From positions 3,844,001 to 3,908,000 of the forward strand of contig CP018783.1 of assembly GCA_002025645.1 (NCBI GenBank): a stretch of 64,000 nucleotides of DNA, given 5' to 3'. Shown in pieces: positions 17,878 to 25,289 of this stretch. Every line of letters begins with the position of its first letter. The first letter of the stretch is position 1. Both the position numbers and the translations under genes were made by a program. Source of the stretch: Curtobacterium pusillum. GTDB taxonomy: Bacteria; Actinomycetota; Actinomycetes; Actinomycetales; Microbacteriaceae. Under the pieces are notes generated by a model. It was not told the DNA's origin. It saw only the letters and a program-made list of their open reading frames with translations, and ran no database searches.

Positions 17878-18369
17878 ATGCGTCGACCGAACCGAACCGA
17901 GCCGGGCCCCGGACAGGAGTCCGTGTGGGACTACCCGCGGCCTCCCGCTGTCGAACCCGTCCGCGAGCGCGTGCGGGTGCGGCTCGGGGGTGTCGTGATC
18001 GCCGACACGACCGATGCGGTCCGGGTGCTGGAGACCTCGCACCCGCCCGTGTACTACCTGCCGATGGCCGAGCTGGAGCTCCGGCCGGCCGACGGCTCGA
18101 GCATGTGCGAGTTCAAGGGGCGGGCGCGGTACTTCGACGTCGTCGGTGGGGACGGGGTGGTGGCTCCGCGGGCTGCCTGGAACTACCCGACGCCGATGCC
18201 CGGGTACGAGTCGTTGCGTGATCGGGTGGCGATCTACCCCTCGGCGATGGACTCGTGCGAGGTCGGCGGCGAGGTGGTGCAGGCGCAGGAGGGAGACTTC
18301 TACGGCGGGTGGATCACCTCGCGGGTGGTCGGGCCGTTCAAGGGCGGGGCGGGCACGTTCGGGTGGTGA
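17878..18369 (+). CDS. DUF427 domain protein
   Basis: A 163-residue protein whose body (about 28-150) is a DUF427 domain: VRVRLGGVVIADTTDAVRVLETSHPPVYYLPMAEL, then STMCEFKGRARYF-like and AWNYPTPMPGYESLRDRVAIYP segments. The fold is a small beta barrel, and the biochemical role is unknown. TAGACG lies 6 nt before the ATG, so it may be leaderless. It is a stand-alone gene followed by a 190-bp region rich in repeats. Confidence 0.85.
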   Translation: MRRPNRTEPGPGQESVWDYPRPPAVEPVRERVRVRLGGVVIADTTDAVRVLETSHPPVYYLPMAELELRPADGSSMCEFKGRARYFDVVGGDGVVAPRAAWNYPTPMPGYESLRDRVAIYPSAMDSCEVGGEVVQAQEGDFYGGWITSRVVGPFKGGAGTFGW

Positions 18370-18412
18370 GGGCGGCCGCGCGCGGGTGGGTGCGCGCGTG
18401 AGTGCGTGGCGG

Positions 18413-18480
18413 CGAGTCTCGGGCTGGGCGACCGTTCTCGGGGGATCGGGCGCGAGAGACGTCGCTCGGGCCGAGACTCG
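18413..18480. repeat. 68-bp hairpin element, copy 1
   Basis: Two 28-bp arms (18413-18440 and 18453-18480) pair with 22 of 28 matches around a 12-nt loop. The outer ends read CGAGTCTCGG and CCGAGACTCG. An element with the same arm length, loop length and outer sequence lies at 59027-59094. It is downstream of DUF427 and could also act as a transcription terminator, though it lacks a T-tract. Confidence 0.65.
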
Positions 18481-18481
18481 G

Positions 18482-18545
18482 CACACGAACCCGGCCGCAC
18501 GAACCCGGCCGCACGAACCCGGCCGCACGAACCCTGCCGCACGGG
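18482..18545. repeat. 14-bp tandem repeat (CCGCACGAACCCGG), about 4 copies
   Basis: The unit CCGCACGAACCCGG is repeated in tandem, with two perfect central copies, one near-perfect copy (CCTG at the end) and partial units at both ends. It abuts the 68-bp hairpin and ends just before the stop of the membrane protein on the minus strand. There are no spacers, so it is not a CRISPR. Confidence 0.75.
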
Positions 18546-18561
18546 CGCGCCCGCGCCGCGG

Positions 18562-18897
18562 TCAGCGGTGTGCGTACGGCGACCAGAACGGCGGCGGGAA
18601 CGCGCCCCCGGTGGCGATCACGAGCAGCTGCCACACGAGCATCACGAGCCCGAGGGCCCCGATCACGATCCCGATCCACGACCACACCCGGACCGCGATC
18701 CGTCGGCGTCCAGCGATCGACAGCGCACGCCAGCCGCTCAGCACGCACACCACGCCGAACGCGGCGCCGAGCAGCACGTGTCGTCCCATCGACGCCGCGG
18801 GGACGATGATCCCCATGTAGAACGCGACCGGACCGAGCAGCACCGCGAACGTCGCCGGAGCGGCGGGCGGCTCGTGGTCTCGCGAGGCTGCTCCCAT
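18562..18897 (-). CDS. small four-helix-type membrane protein
   Basis: A 111-residue protein with three or four hydrophobic helices (FAVLLGPVAFYMGIIVPAA, HVLLGAAFGVVCVLSGW, VWSWIGIVIGALGLVMLVWQLL). No family is recognised. The ATG at 18897 has TAGATT on the coding strand at 18910-18905, 7 nt upstream. This -10-like box is followed directly by an 8-bp tandem repeat occupying where a -35 box would lie. It is divergent from the DoxX gene. Confidence 0.65.
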   Translation of the reverse strand: MGAASRDHEPPAAPATFAVLLGPVAFYMGIIVPAASMGRHVLLGAAFGVVCVLSGWRALSIAGRRRIAVRVWSWIGIVIGALGLVMLVWQLLVIATGGAFPPPFWSPYAHR

Positions 18898-18914
18898 GCA
18901 CGTGAATCTACCTC

Positions 18915-18978
18915 GGATGCGCGGATGCGCGGATGCGCGGATGCGCGGGTGCGCGGGTGCGCGGGTGCGCGGGTGCGC
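18915..18978. repeat. 8-bp tandem repeat, 8 units, in a divergent promoter
   Basis: Four copies of GGATGCGC are followed by four of GGGTGCGC, with no interruption. The array begins 4 bp behind the -10-like TAGATT (18905-18910) of the membrane-protein gene, so its promoter spacer and -35 region lie within the repeat. The DoxX gene starts 67 bp away on the other side. Copy-number change by slippage would move upstream DNA by 8 bp per unit. Confidence 0.85.
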
Positions 18979-19045
18979 GGGGCGCGCGGATGTCCGTTCG
19001 GAGCGCTCGCGGACCGCGGACGCGTCGGACGGGCACGATGGAGGC

Positions 19046-19426
19046 ATGCGTTCCTTCCTCCGTGTCCTGCTCGGCCTGGCCCTCGTCTTCGCGGGGACGA
19101 GCCACCTCACGTTCGCGCGGCAGGACTTCCGCGCGCAGGTCCCGGAGTTCGTGCCGCTCGACGAGGACACCACCGTCCTGGCCTCCGGCGTGGCCGAGAT
19201 CGGCCTCGGTAGTGCACTGGTCCTCGCACCCCGCCGGTCCCGCCGCTTCGTCGGCACCGTGGCGGCGCTGTTCTTCGTCGCGGTGTTCCCGGGCAACATC
19301 TCGCAGTGGCTGAACCGCCGCGACGCCTTCGGCCTCGACTCGGACGTCAAGCGCATCGGCCGGCTGTTCGGCCAGCCCCTGCTGATCGCCGCGTCGCTCT
19401 GGTCCACGCGCGGGCGGCGAGGGTGA
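19046..19426 (+). CDS. DoxX family membrane protein
   Basis: A 126-residue protein with four hydrophobic helices typical of DoxX/DoxD-like proteins: LLGLALVFAGTSHLTF at the start, VLASGVAEIGLGSALVLAP, TVAALFFVAVFPGN and a final LLIAASLW. Members have been linked to quinone or redox metabolism, but the role here is open. I start at ATG 19046 because the homologous helix begins there, and CACGAT lies 6 nt upstream. The stop overlaps the next start (TGATG), indicating translational coupling. Confidence 0.8.
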   Translation: MRSFLRVLLGLALVFAGTSHLTFARQDFRAQVPEFVPLDEDTTVLASGVAEIGLGSALVLAPRRSRRFVGTVAALFFVAVFPGNISQWLNRRDAFGLDSDVKRIGRLFGQPLLIAASLWSTRGRRG

Positions 19427-19893
19427 TGGACGCCCCGACGAGGGCGGAGCCGCCCGGTGCCGGGTCTGGTGTCGGTTCCGTCGGTGCGGGTCCCGATCCG
19501 CTCGGGTCCGGTCCGGCGGCGTTCGGACGGGAGGCACGACACCCCTTGGCAGGCGGCCGTCGCGTCGCGGACGTGGTCGCCACCACGGCGCTGCTCGTCC
19601 TCCTGGCTGCCGAGTCGGTGGTCGCCGGGGGCGGCATCGTGTTCCTGTCGCTCGCGTTCAACTCGTGCGGCGCTCCCGGCAACAGCTGCGACGAGGCGCT
19701 CGGCGGTGCGGTGGTCTACGTCGGCCCGGTGCTCGTCGCGATCGTGCTGGTCGCCACCCTGATCGTCTGCGTCCTGCGGCTCGTGCGCCGGCGGTTGTCG
19801 TGGCCGTTCGCCCTGGTCGGGATCGCCGCGGTCGTGGCAGTGTTCTTCGGGGCGATCCTGCTCGTGGACAGCGCGATCACGCACGGCATCTGA
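19426..19893 (+). CDS. three-helix membrane protein coupled to DoxX
   Basis: A 155-residue protein: a Gly/Pro/Ala-rich N-terminal 45 residues, then three transmembrane helices (about 50-75, 90-112 and 120-145). An extracytoplasmic loop carries a Cys pair (NSCGAPGNSC). The ATG at 19426 overlaps the DoxX stop by one base, so the two form an operon. I do not recognise the family. The actinobacterial pattern of a disordered cytoplasmic head and few helices gives no function. Confidence 0.6.
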   Translation: MDAPTRAEPPGAGSGVGSVGAGPDPLGSGPAAFGREARHPLAGGRRVADVVATTALLVLLAAESVVAGGGIVFLSLAFNSCGAPGNSCDEALGGAVVYVGPVLVAIVLVATLIVCVLRLVRRRLSWPFALVGIAAVVAVFFGAILLVDSAITHGI

Positions 19894-19987
19894 GCGTCGT
19901 CCTCCACAGGGCGCTCCGTCAGTCGGGCACTCCACAGATCCCTCGTCGTGGGCTCGCCGCCGAGGCCGTCGGCGGGACGCTGGGGGC

Positions 19988-20434
19988 ATGCCAGAAACCG
20001 ACATGCTCGACCGCCTCATCCACACCGCCGTCCGCACCGACGACGACGTCATCGACCTCGTCACCGCCCTGGTGGAACGCCCGATCACGCGGCAGTGCTG
20101 GGTGCTGTTCCTCGATGAGCGAGCCGTGCCGATCTCGTTCGTCATGCCGATCTCCGACCTGCCGTGGCAGCCGGACGAGCACGTGGAGGACTTCGCCGCG
20201 CTCACCTCCGACGTCGTCGTCCAGATGGCCGCGACCGAGGTCGTGCTCGTGTGGGAGCGCCCGGGGGAGTCCCGGCTGTTCCCGGTCGACTGGGAGTGGG
20301 TCGACGCCTGCGCGTGCGCGTTCTCGGAGCACGGCGTGCGGATCCGGGCGCAGGTCGCGGTGCACACGGGCGGGGTCGCGATCGTGTCACTCGACGACGC
20401 CGAGGACCTCGACGATCTCGGCGAGGTGGCGTGA
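19988..20434 (+). CDS. hypothetical soluble protein
   Basis: A 148-residue acidic soluble protein without signal or membrane segments. It has an alpha/beta pattern (QCWVLFLDERAVPISFVMPISDLP, VVVQMAATEVVLVWERPG, VDWEWVDACACAF) resembling a small nuclease- or JAB-like fold by eye only. No catalytic motif can be named. The ATG at 19988 is the first sensible start. Its stop at 20432-20434 directly abuts the stop of the convergent lysozyme-like gene. Confidence 0.55.
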   Translation: MPETDMLDRLIHTAVRTDDDVIDLVTALVERPITRQCWVLFLDERAVPISFVMPISDLPWQPDEHVEDFAALTSDVVVQMAATEVVLVWERPGESRLFPVDWEWVDACACAFSEHGVRIRAQVAVHTGGVAIVSLDDAEDLDDLGEVA

Positions 20435-21055
20435 TCAGGCCTGCGGCGCGGTGTCGGGGACCTTCTGGCTCGTCAGCCCCTCGACGACCGCCTTGGCCTC
20501 GGGCCAGAACTTCGCGTAGTGGTCCGGGTCCGAGTTGATCTGCACGGCGTGTGCCATCTGCGTCGGCGTCATGGTCTTCCAGCCGGGCACCTTGACGAGC
20601 TTGGCGTAGAACATCGACGCCGCCGTGTACGGGTCCATCCGCTGCTCGTAGGTGCCCCACGCGCCGTTGTCCCGCTGCTGGAACAGGCCGCGGCTGTCCG
20701 GGCCGGCCGCGTCCCCGTGGTCGAGGTTCACCAGGCTCGACTCGCCGATCGCCGTCATCACGCCGACGGCCTGGGTGTGCGGCCCGATGCCGAGCGCCTG
20801 GGCGGCCTCGATCACGTAGGCGGCGTTGACCAGGCGGTCCTGGCAGAACCCGGCGACCGGGCCGGCGGGGACGACGATCCCGCCGATGGTCTTCGAAGCG
20901 ACGTCCGGGCAGGTCGGAGCGGCATCCGCTGTGACGGACTTCGCCGCTCCGGCCAGGGAGTTGACCGCGATGACGATGACCACGACGACGCCGATGCCGA
21001 TCGCGACGACGCCCGCGCCGAAGACCGACGCGAGCGTGATGCCGACGCGGCGCAT
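20435..21055 (-). CDS. membrane-anchored lysozyme-like / phage-tail-lysozyme-type hydrolase
   Basis: 206 residues: one N-terminal helix (about 8-36) as anchor or uncleaved signal, then a cysteine-containing linker and a lysozyme-like domain from about residue 73. QAVGVMTAIGESSLVNLDHGD contains the likely catalytic Glu (E105), followed by DSRGLFQQRDNGAWG and YTAASMFYAKL, the usual order in actinobacterial lytic-transglycosylase-like proteins. It probably acts on peptidoglycan outside the membrane. It is single-gene, convergent with 19988-20434. Confidence 0.8.
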   Translation of the reverse strand: MRRVGITLASVFGAGVVAIGIGVVVVIVIAVNSLAGAAKSVTADAAPTCPDVASKTIGGIVVPAGPVAGFCQDRLVNAAYVIEAAQALGIGPHTQAVGVMTAIGESSLVNLDHGDAAGPDSRGLFQQRDNGAWGTYEQRMDPYTAASMFYAKLVKVPGWKTMTPTQMAHAVQINSDPDHYAKFWPEAKAVVEGLTSQKVPDTAPQA

Positions 21056-21146
21056 GGCGGGTCCTCTCGGGCGGGGCGGGTCAGGCGGAGCACGACGAGG
21101 TTACGTGCGCCGGCTGGGAACCGCACCCGCCCGATCGGGGGTGTCG

Positions 21147-22604
21147 TCAGACGTCGCGGTGGTCGTGGTCGTGTTGGCGCTGCACCTTCGTGGGCTCGGT
21201 CACCAGGCCGGTCGGTGCCTTCTCGGCCTGCTTGCGGCCGTGCGTGAACCACGTCACGATCCAGAGCAGGATGCCGAGCGCGAGCAGCGCACCGGCGATC
21301 TGGTACTGCTGCGGGTCGCGACCGGAGGAGAACGGCAGCACGAGCCACAGGCAGGTGATCACGCCGATGATCGGGATGATCACACCGGCGCGGAAGTGCT
21401 TGTGGTCGACCTTGTCGCGCCGCAGGACCAGCACGGAGAGGTTCACCACCGCGAACACCGAGAGCAGCAGGAGCGAGGTGGTGCCACCCAGGACGACCAC
21501 GATCGGGGAGTCGGGGTCGAGCGAGACCCAGCCGATCAGCAGGAGCGAGATGAGGGTCGTGAAGACGATCGCGGTGGACGGCGTGCGACGGGTCGGCGAG
21601 ACCTTCGCCAGGAAGCCGGGCAGGACGCCCTGCTTGCTCATGCCGTACAGCAGGCGCGACGCCATCATCATGTTGATCAGCGCGGTGTTGGCGACGGCGA
21701 ACATCGAGATGAAGGGCAGCAGGTCGGCGATCGGGAAGTCCGGCGCCGCGGTCTGCACCACGGTGACGAGCGGCGTCTCGTTGCCGGCAAGCTCACCGAT
21801 CGGCACGACGGCCACGGCGCAGATCGACACGAGCACGTAGATGACGGCGGTGATCCCGAGGCCGGTCAACATGACCTTCGGGAAGATCCTGGAGGGGTCC
21901 TTCGTCTCCTCGGCCATGTTCACCGAGTCCTCGAAGCCGACCATCGCGAAGAACGCCAACGACGTCGCGGTGGACACCGAGAGCAGGAGGGTCTTGTCCT
22001 CCGGGGTCTCGAACATGACCACCCGGGAGAAGTCGGCGTTGCCGCCGGCGATCGCCCAGAAGCCGATGAGGATCACCATCACGAGACCACTCAGCTCGAC
22101 GAGGGTGAGGACCACGTTCGTCTTCACGCTCTCGCTCACACCGCGGAAGTTGATCGCCATCACCGCGAGCATGAATCCCATGGCGATGAGCATCACGACG
22201 CCGTTCGGCAGCTCGAGACCGAACCCGGCGCCGAGGTTCGCGGCGAAGGCCCGGGATGCCGTCGACGCCGACGTGATGCCCGAGCACATCACGATGAACG
22301 TGACGATGAAGGTGACGAAGTGGATGCCGAACGCCTTGTGCACGTAGAGCGCGGCACCGGCGGTCTGCGGGTACTTCGTCACGAGTTCCAGGTACGAGAA
22401 CGCGGTCAGCAACGCCACGGCGAACGCGATGAGGAAGGGGAGCCACGCTGCTCCGCCGACCTCTGCCGCGACCTGTCCCGTGAGCGCGTAGACGCCCGTG
22501 CCGAGGATGTCCCCGACGATGAACAAGAGGAGGAGTTTGGGACCGATGACCCGCTTGAGCTCTGGCTGCTCCGTCTGCGGGCGCTCTGTGTTGGTGGTGG
22601 CCAT
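21147..22604 (-). CDS. APC family permease
   Basis: A 485-residue transporter with 12 predicted helices. The first helix reads LLLLFIVGDILGTGVYALTG, carrying the G-x-G unwound region, and helix 6 contains SLAFFAMVGFEDSVNMAEETKDPSR, the APC hallmark. The C-terminal tail is His-rich (QRQHDHDHRDV). It is distinct from the permease at 16256-17677 (different helix 1 and shorter loop pattern). The substrate is likely an amino acid or amine. The ATG at 22604 is clear. It is monocistronic, divergent from the acidic protein at 22737. Confidence 0.88.
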   Translation of the reverse strand: MATTNTERPQTEQPELKRVIGPKLLLLFIVGDILGTGVYALTGQVAAEVGGAAWLPFLIAFAVALLTAFSYLELVTKYPQTAGAALYVHKAFGIHFVTFIVTFIVMCSGITSASTASRAFAANLGAGFGLELPNGVVMLIAMGFMLAVMAINFRGVSESVKTNVVLTLVELSGLVMVILIGFWAIAGGNADFSRVVMFETPEDKTLLLSVSTATSLAFFAMVGFEDSVNMAEETKDPSRIFPKVMLTGLGITAVIYVLVSICAVAVVPIGELAGNETPLVTVVQTAAPDFPIADLLPFISMFAVANTALINMMMASRLLYGMSKQGVLPGFLAKVSPTRRTPSTAIVFTTLISLLLIGWVSLDPDSPIVVVLGGTTSLLLLSVFAVVNLSVLVLRRDKVDHKHFRAGVIIPIIGVITCLWLVLPFSSGRDPQQYQIAGALLALGILLWIVTWFTHGRKQAEKAPTGLVTEPTKVQRQHDHDHRDV

Positions 22605-22736
22605 GGGTCAGCCTCTTCCGGGGGACACCATTCTGTCCGCCTTCACAGGAAGCTCCCCGCTGATCGCAACACGGTCGTGTCCTGCGTGACACGCGGTCCC
22701 CGGACGTCCTGCGGGTCGACCACTACGCTCCGAGCC

Positions 22737-23165
22737 ATGTACGACGACTCGAACACCACCGAGGAAGCAGTCGAGTTCGCGGACTTCAACGCGAAGCTCC
22801 TCGTGCTCGACGTGCTCTGCTACGACCTCGACGTCCTCGAGCCGTACGACCCCGAGGAGCAGGACGAGGCCGACGAGGACCTCGACGTCGAGGGGCAGGA
22901 CGACCGGGCACGCGAGTACTACGACGACCTCGACCTCCTGCCGTCGCACCTGTCGCTCGTGACCGAGGTGACCGTGGACTCCGACCTCGAGGTCCTGCAG
23001 GACGTGCACCCCGGGTGGGACGGCTCCGACGACCGCTACGACCCGCAGAACTGGGACGACCTGCTCGACCTGCCGGCACTCACGACCGTGTACGCCGCGG
23101 CACCGCTCCCGGCGCACGTCGTCGAACGGCTCACCGCGAAGGGCGTCGAGGTCCGCTCCGCCTGA
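22737..23165 (+). CDS. very acidic hypothetical protein
   Basis: A 142-residue, strongly Asp/Glu-rich protein. The N-terminal segment FADFNAKLLVLDVLCYDLDVLEPYDPEEQDEADED is followed by HLSLVTEVTVDSDLEVLQDVHPGWDGSDDRYD and ends LPAHVVERLTAKGVEVRSA. It resembles DUF6892-type proteins by eye, an uncertain match. The ATG at 22737 has TACGCT 7 nt upstream (22724-22729), so it is probably leaderless. No neighbours share its strand closely. Function unknown. Confidence 0.65.
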   Translation: MYDDSNTTEEAVEFADFNAKLLVLDVLCYDLDVLEPYDPEEQDEADEDLDVEGQDDRAREYYDDLDLLPSHLSLVTEVTVDSDLEVLQDVHPGWDGSDDRYDPQNWDDLLDLPALTTVYAAAPLPAHVVERLTAKGVEVRSA

Positions 23166-23204
23166 CGGCTCCGCCTGCCCGCTCCGCCCGACCGCCGCGG
23201 CGCG

Positions 23205-23291
23205 CGAGGTCGCAAGAACTGCCGCCTGGAGTGCATCGAAGCGGCGCCTTGTGCGACCTCGGTGGGTGCGAGGCGGCATGTCGTGCGACCT
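23205..23291. repeat. palindromic repeat element (CGAGGTCGCA...TGCGACCTCG)
   Basis: A left arm at 23205-23227 pairs with a right arm at 23239-23261 (17 of 23 positions) and again with a third arm at 23271-23291. The arms contain GCGACCT and GCGGC blocks. It fills the gap between the acidic protein and the glycosylase gene. A second block with GTGCGAG motifs lies on the other side of the glycosylase gene (23924-24047). Confidence 0.6.
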
Positions 23292-23299
23292 GGGCGAGG

Positions 23300-23917
23300 T
23301 CAGCTCCCGCGGCGGTTCAGGGCGAGCACCTGTTCGGTGAACTGCTTCGCCCCGCCCTGGGCCGGGTGCCGGACCGCGACGGCGTCGATCCCCGCGAGCG
23401 CCAGCGCACCCTGCGCCTTCCGCCCGACGGCGACGACGCGGACCTCGCCCGTGCTGCCGGACGACCGCAGTGCCTCGAGCAGGGCGAGCGCCACCGGAGC
23501 GCCGTCCCGCACCTCGGCCGGCCGTGGCGTCCGGTTCGTCAGCCGGTCCGGGGCCGCGAACGGGTGGTGCGGGAAGATCGCCCACGTCAGGGGGAGTACG
23601 CCGTGCCACTCGGCCAGCGCCGCCTGCACGACGCGGGACGACGCCTCCCACGGTGCGGTCGGCTCCGGCGGGACGAGGTACTCCGGGCCGAGCTCCCGCA
23701 TGCTCGTGAACGGCACGCCGGTGTTCGTCATGCCCCGCCAGCCCGGAGCCTCGGCGACGAGCACGGTGTCCGCGCCGGTCCCGATCCGGTCGAGGTAGCG
23801 CTCCAGGTTCGTCCGTCGGAGCCGGCCCTCCGCGGTCGACACGTCGTACAGTGCCTCGGCGTCGTCCGCGACCGGCACGGCGTCGAGCGCTGCCCAGAAC
23901 CCGTCGAACGTGGTCAT
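23300..23917 (-). CDS. uracil-DNA glycosylase superfamily protein
   Basis: A 205-residue protein of the uracil-DNA-glycosylase fold. VLVAEAPGWRGMTNTGVPFTS resembles the motif-1 loop of the superfamily, FPHHPF follows, and VRHPAQGGAKQF matches the HPs-type motif 2 near the C-terminus. It is longer than UDG families 4/5 lacking Fe-S cysteines, and no four-cysteine cluster is visible. A base-excision role is likely. The precise family is not decided. ATG 23917 fits the domain start, and the upstream frame is repeat DNA. Confidence 0.75.
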   Translation of the reverse strand: MTTFDGFWAALDAVPVADDAEALYDVSTAEGRLRRTNLERYLDRIGTGADTVLVAEAPGWRGMTNTGVPFTSMRELGPEYLVPPEPTAPWEASSRVVQAALAEWHGVLPLTWAIFPHHPFAAPDRLTNRTPRPAEVRDGAPVALALLEALRSSGSTGEVRVVAVGRKAQGALALAGIDAVAVRHPAQGGAKQFTEQVLALNRRGS

Positions 23918-23923
23918 CGCACC

Positions 23924-24047
23924 CTCGCACCGTGCGACCGCGCGCTCCTGGCGCGCCCAGTGTGCGAGGTGCCGAGCAGTGTGCGAGGCGCGCGGCGTCC
24001 CACGGTGCGCGGAACCTCGCACACTGCGGCGCCCTCGCACGGTGCGA
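23924..24047. repeat. cluster of GTGCGAG palindromic motifs
   Basis: Within 125 bp there are CAGTGTGCGAGG at 23958 and 23977, its reverse CCTCGCACACTG at 24015-24026, and two self-complementary blocks: CTCGCACCGTGCGA (23924-23937) and CTCGCACGGTGCGAG (24033-24047). It is non-coding, lying between the glycosylase and glycosyltransferase genes, and can fold into several alternative hairpins. Confidence 0.7.
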
Positions 24048-24077
24048 GCACCCGCGCCCCCACCACCTCCGCCACGC

Positions 24078-25280
24078 TCACGCGCGACCGAGCACGCGGC
24101 GGTACACGTCCTCGAGTCCCTCGGCCGACCGCTCCCAGCTCAGGCGCTCGGCGTGCTCCCTCCCGGCAGCCGCGAGCGCGGAGGCGTACGACGCATCGGT
24201 CAGGATCCGCTCGATCTCCGCAGCCCACACCGCCGGGTCACGGGACTCGAGCACGACCCCGGTCTCGCCGTCGACCACGGCCTCACGCAGCCCCCCGGCA
24301 GCCGCGGCCACGACGGGCACCCCGGAAGCGGAGCCCTCGAGCGCGACGAGGCCGTACGTCTCCGAGTGCGACGGCACGAGCACGGCTGCCGCGCCGCGGA
24401 ACAGGAACGCCAGGTCGGCCCGCGACTGCGGACCGACGAACGTGACGCGGTCGGCGATGCCGTGCGCGGACGCGAGCCGACGCAGTTCGTCCACGTAGTC
24501 GCCCGCCTCACTCGAGGCGTCTCCCGCGATGACGAGGGTGGGGCGTGCCTCCAGGCTGATGCCCGCGATCGCCTCGATCGCCAGGTCCAACCCCTTCAAC
24601 GGCTGCACGCGTGCCGCGGCGACCACGTAGGGGACGTCCGCTCGGCGCGCACCGGCCGCGGCGGGGCGGAAGACCGAACCGTCGACGCCCGGCGGCACGA
24701 TCCAGACCCGACCGGAGTCCCCGCCGAGTCGCGTGCGGACCGTCTCGGCCTCGGCCTCGGAGACGACGACGACCGCGTCGGACTCCCGGGCGAGCAGCTG
24801 CTCGCCGGCCATCCGACCACGGGACTCCGGCCGCTCGCCCTCGGACAGCGGGGTGTCGCTGTCGGCGGCGATCGAGTGGAAGGACTGCACGTGCGAGATG
24901 CCCCGCTCGCGGGCGACGGGCAGGGCCGCCGCGCCGGAGAACCAGTGGTGCGAGTGCAGCACGTCGAAGGGGCCGAGCTGTTCGAGTCCGTGCCGGAACG
25001 GCTCGATGAACGCGTCGTGCTCACCCTTCGGGACGGGTTCTGCAGGACCGGCGGACAGGAACCGCAGGCACACGCCCGGCACGAGCGACACCGAGTCCGG
25101 CTGCGTCGGTGCGGAACGGCGCGTGATGATGTCGACGTGGTGGCCACGGTCGGCCAGGGCCTCGGCCTGGTGCCGGACGACGACGTTCATGCCGCCGACC
25201 TCGCCGGATCCGGGTTCGTCGCCGGGGGAGGTGTGCAGCGACACCAGCCCGATGCGCAGGGGTTCCGTCGTCGTGCTCAC
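24078..25280 (-). CDS. glycosyltransferase family 4, MshA-like
   Basis: A 400-residue GT-B glycosyltransferase. The N-terminal SLHTSPGDEPGSGEVGGMNVVV matches the MshA-type donor/acceptor loop (HTSP...GG-MN-V). The C-terminal half has the nucleotide-sugar region VPSHSETYGLVALEGSASGVPVVAAAAGGLREAV with the ExxxxxxxE motif. MshA makes N-acetylglucosaminyl-inositol phosphate for mycothiol. Relatives with other acceptors exist, so a mycothiol role is possible but not proven. The GTG at 25280 has TAGGCT 6 nt upstream (leaderless). A repeat-family copy (24537-24557) encodes SLEARPT at about 242-248. Confidence 0.85.
   Translation of the reverse strand: MSTTTEPLRIGLVSLHTSPGDEPGSGEVGGMNVVVRHQAEALADRGHHVDIITRRSAPTQPDSVSLVPGVCLRFLSAGPAEPVPKGEHDAFIEPFRHGLEQLGPFDVLHSHHWFSGAAALPVARERGISHVQSFHSIAADSDTPLSEGERPESRGRMAGEQLLARESDAVVVVSEAEAETVRTRLGGDSGRVWIVPPGVDGSVFRPAAAGARRADVPYVVAAARVQPLKGLDLAIEAIAGISLEARPTLVIAGDASSEAGDYVDELRRLASAHGIADRVTFVGPQSRADLAFLFRGAAAVLVPSHSETYGLVALEGSASGVPVVAAAAGGLREAVVDGETGVVLESRDPAVWAAEIERILTDASYASALAAAGREHAERLSWERSAEGLEDVYRRVLGRA
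24537..24557. repeat. coding half-copy of the 46-bp palindrome family in the glycosyltransferase gene
   Basis: The reverse complement reads AGCCTGGAGGCACGCCCCAC and continues C, sharing 20 bp with the copies at 3750-3772 and 54949-54971. It is translated as SLEARPT, the same frame as the 54949 copy (GLEARPT), just before the second Rossmann domain. Confidence 0.65.
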
Positions 25281-25289
25281 CGATGAAGC

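Noticed and set aside
18482..18545. Possible CRISPR-like array
   Set aside because: The 14-bp units are contiguous with no spacers, and no cas gene is nearby. It is a simple tandem repeat.
18915..18978. Coding repeat in an extended upstream reading frame of DoxX
   Set aside because: The upstream frame encodes only RGCADARM-type repeats. The DoxX homology starts at ATG 19046, and the repeat lies in the promoter.
24078..25280. Firm assignment as mycothiol MshA
   Set aside because: The N-terminal loop matches MshA, but no other mycothiol gene is nearby and similar loops occur in related glycosyltransferases, so only MshA-like is claimed.
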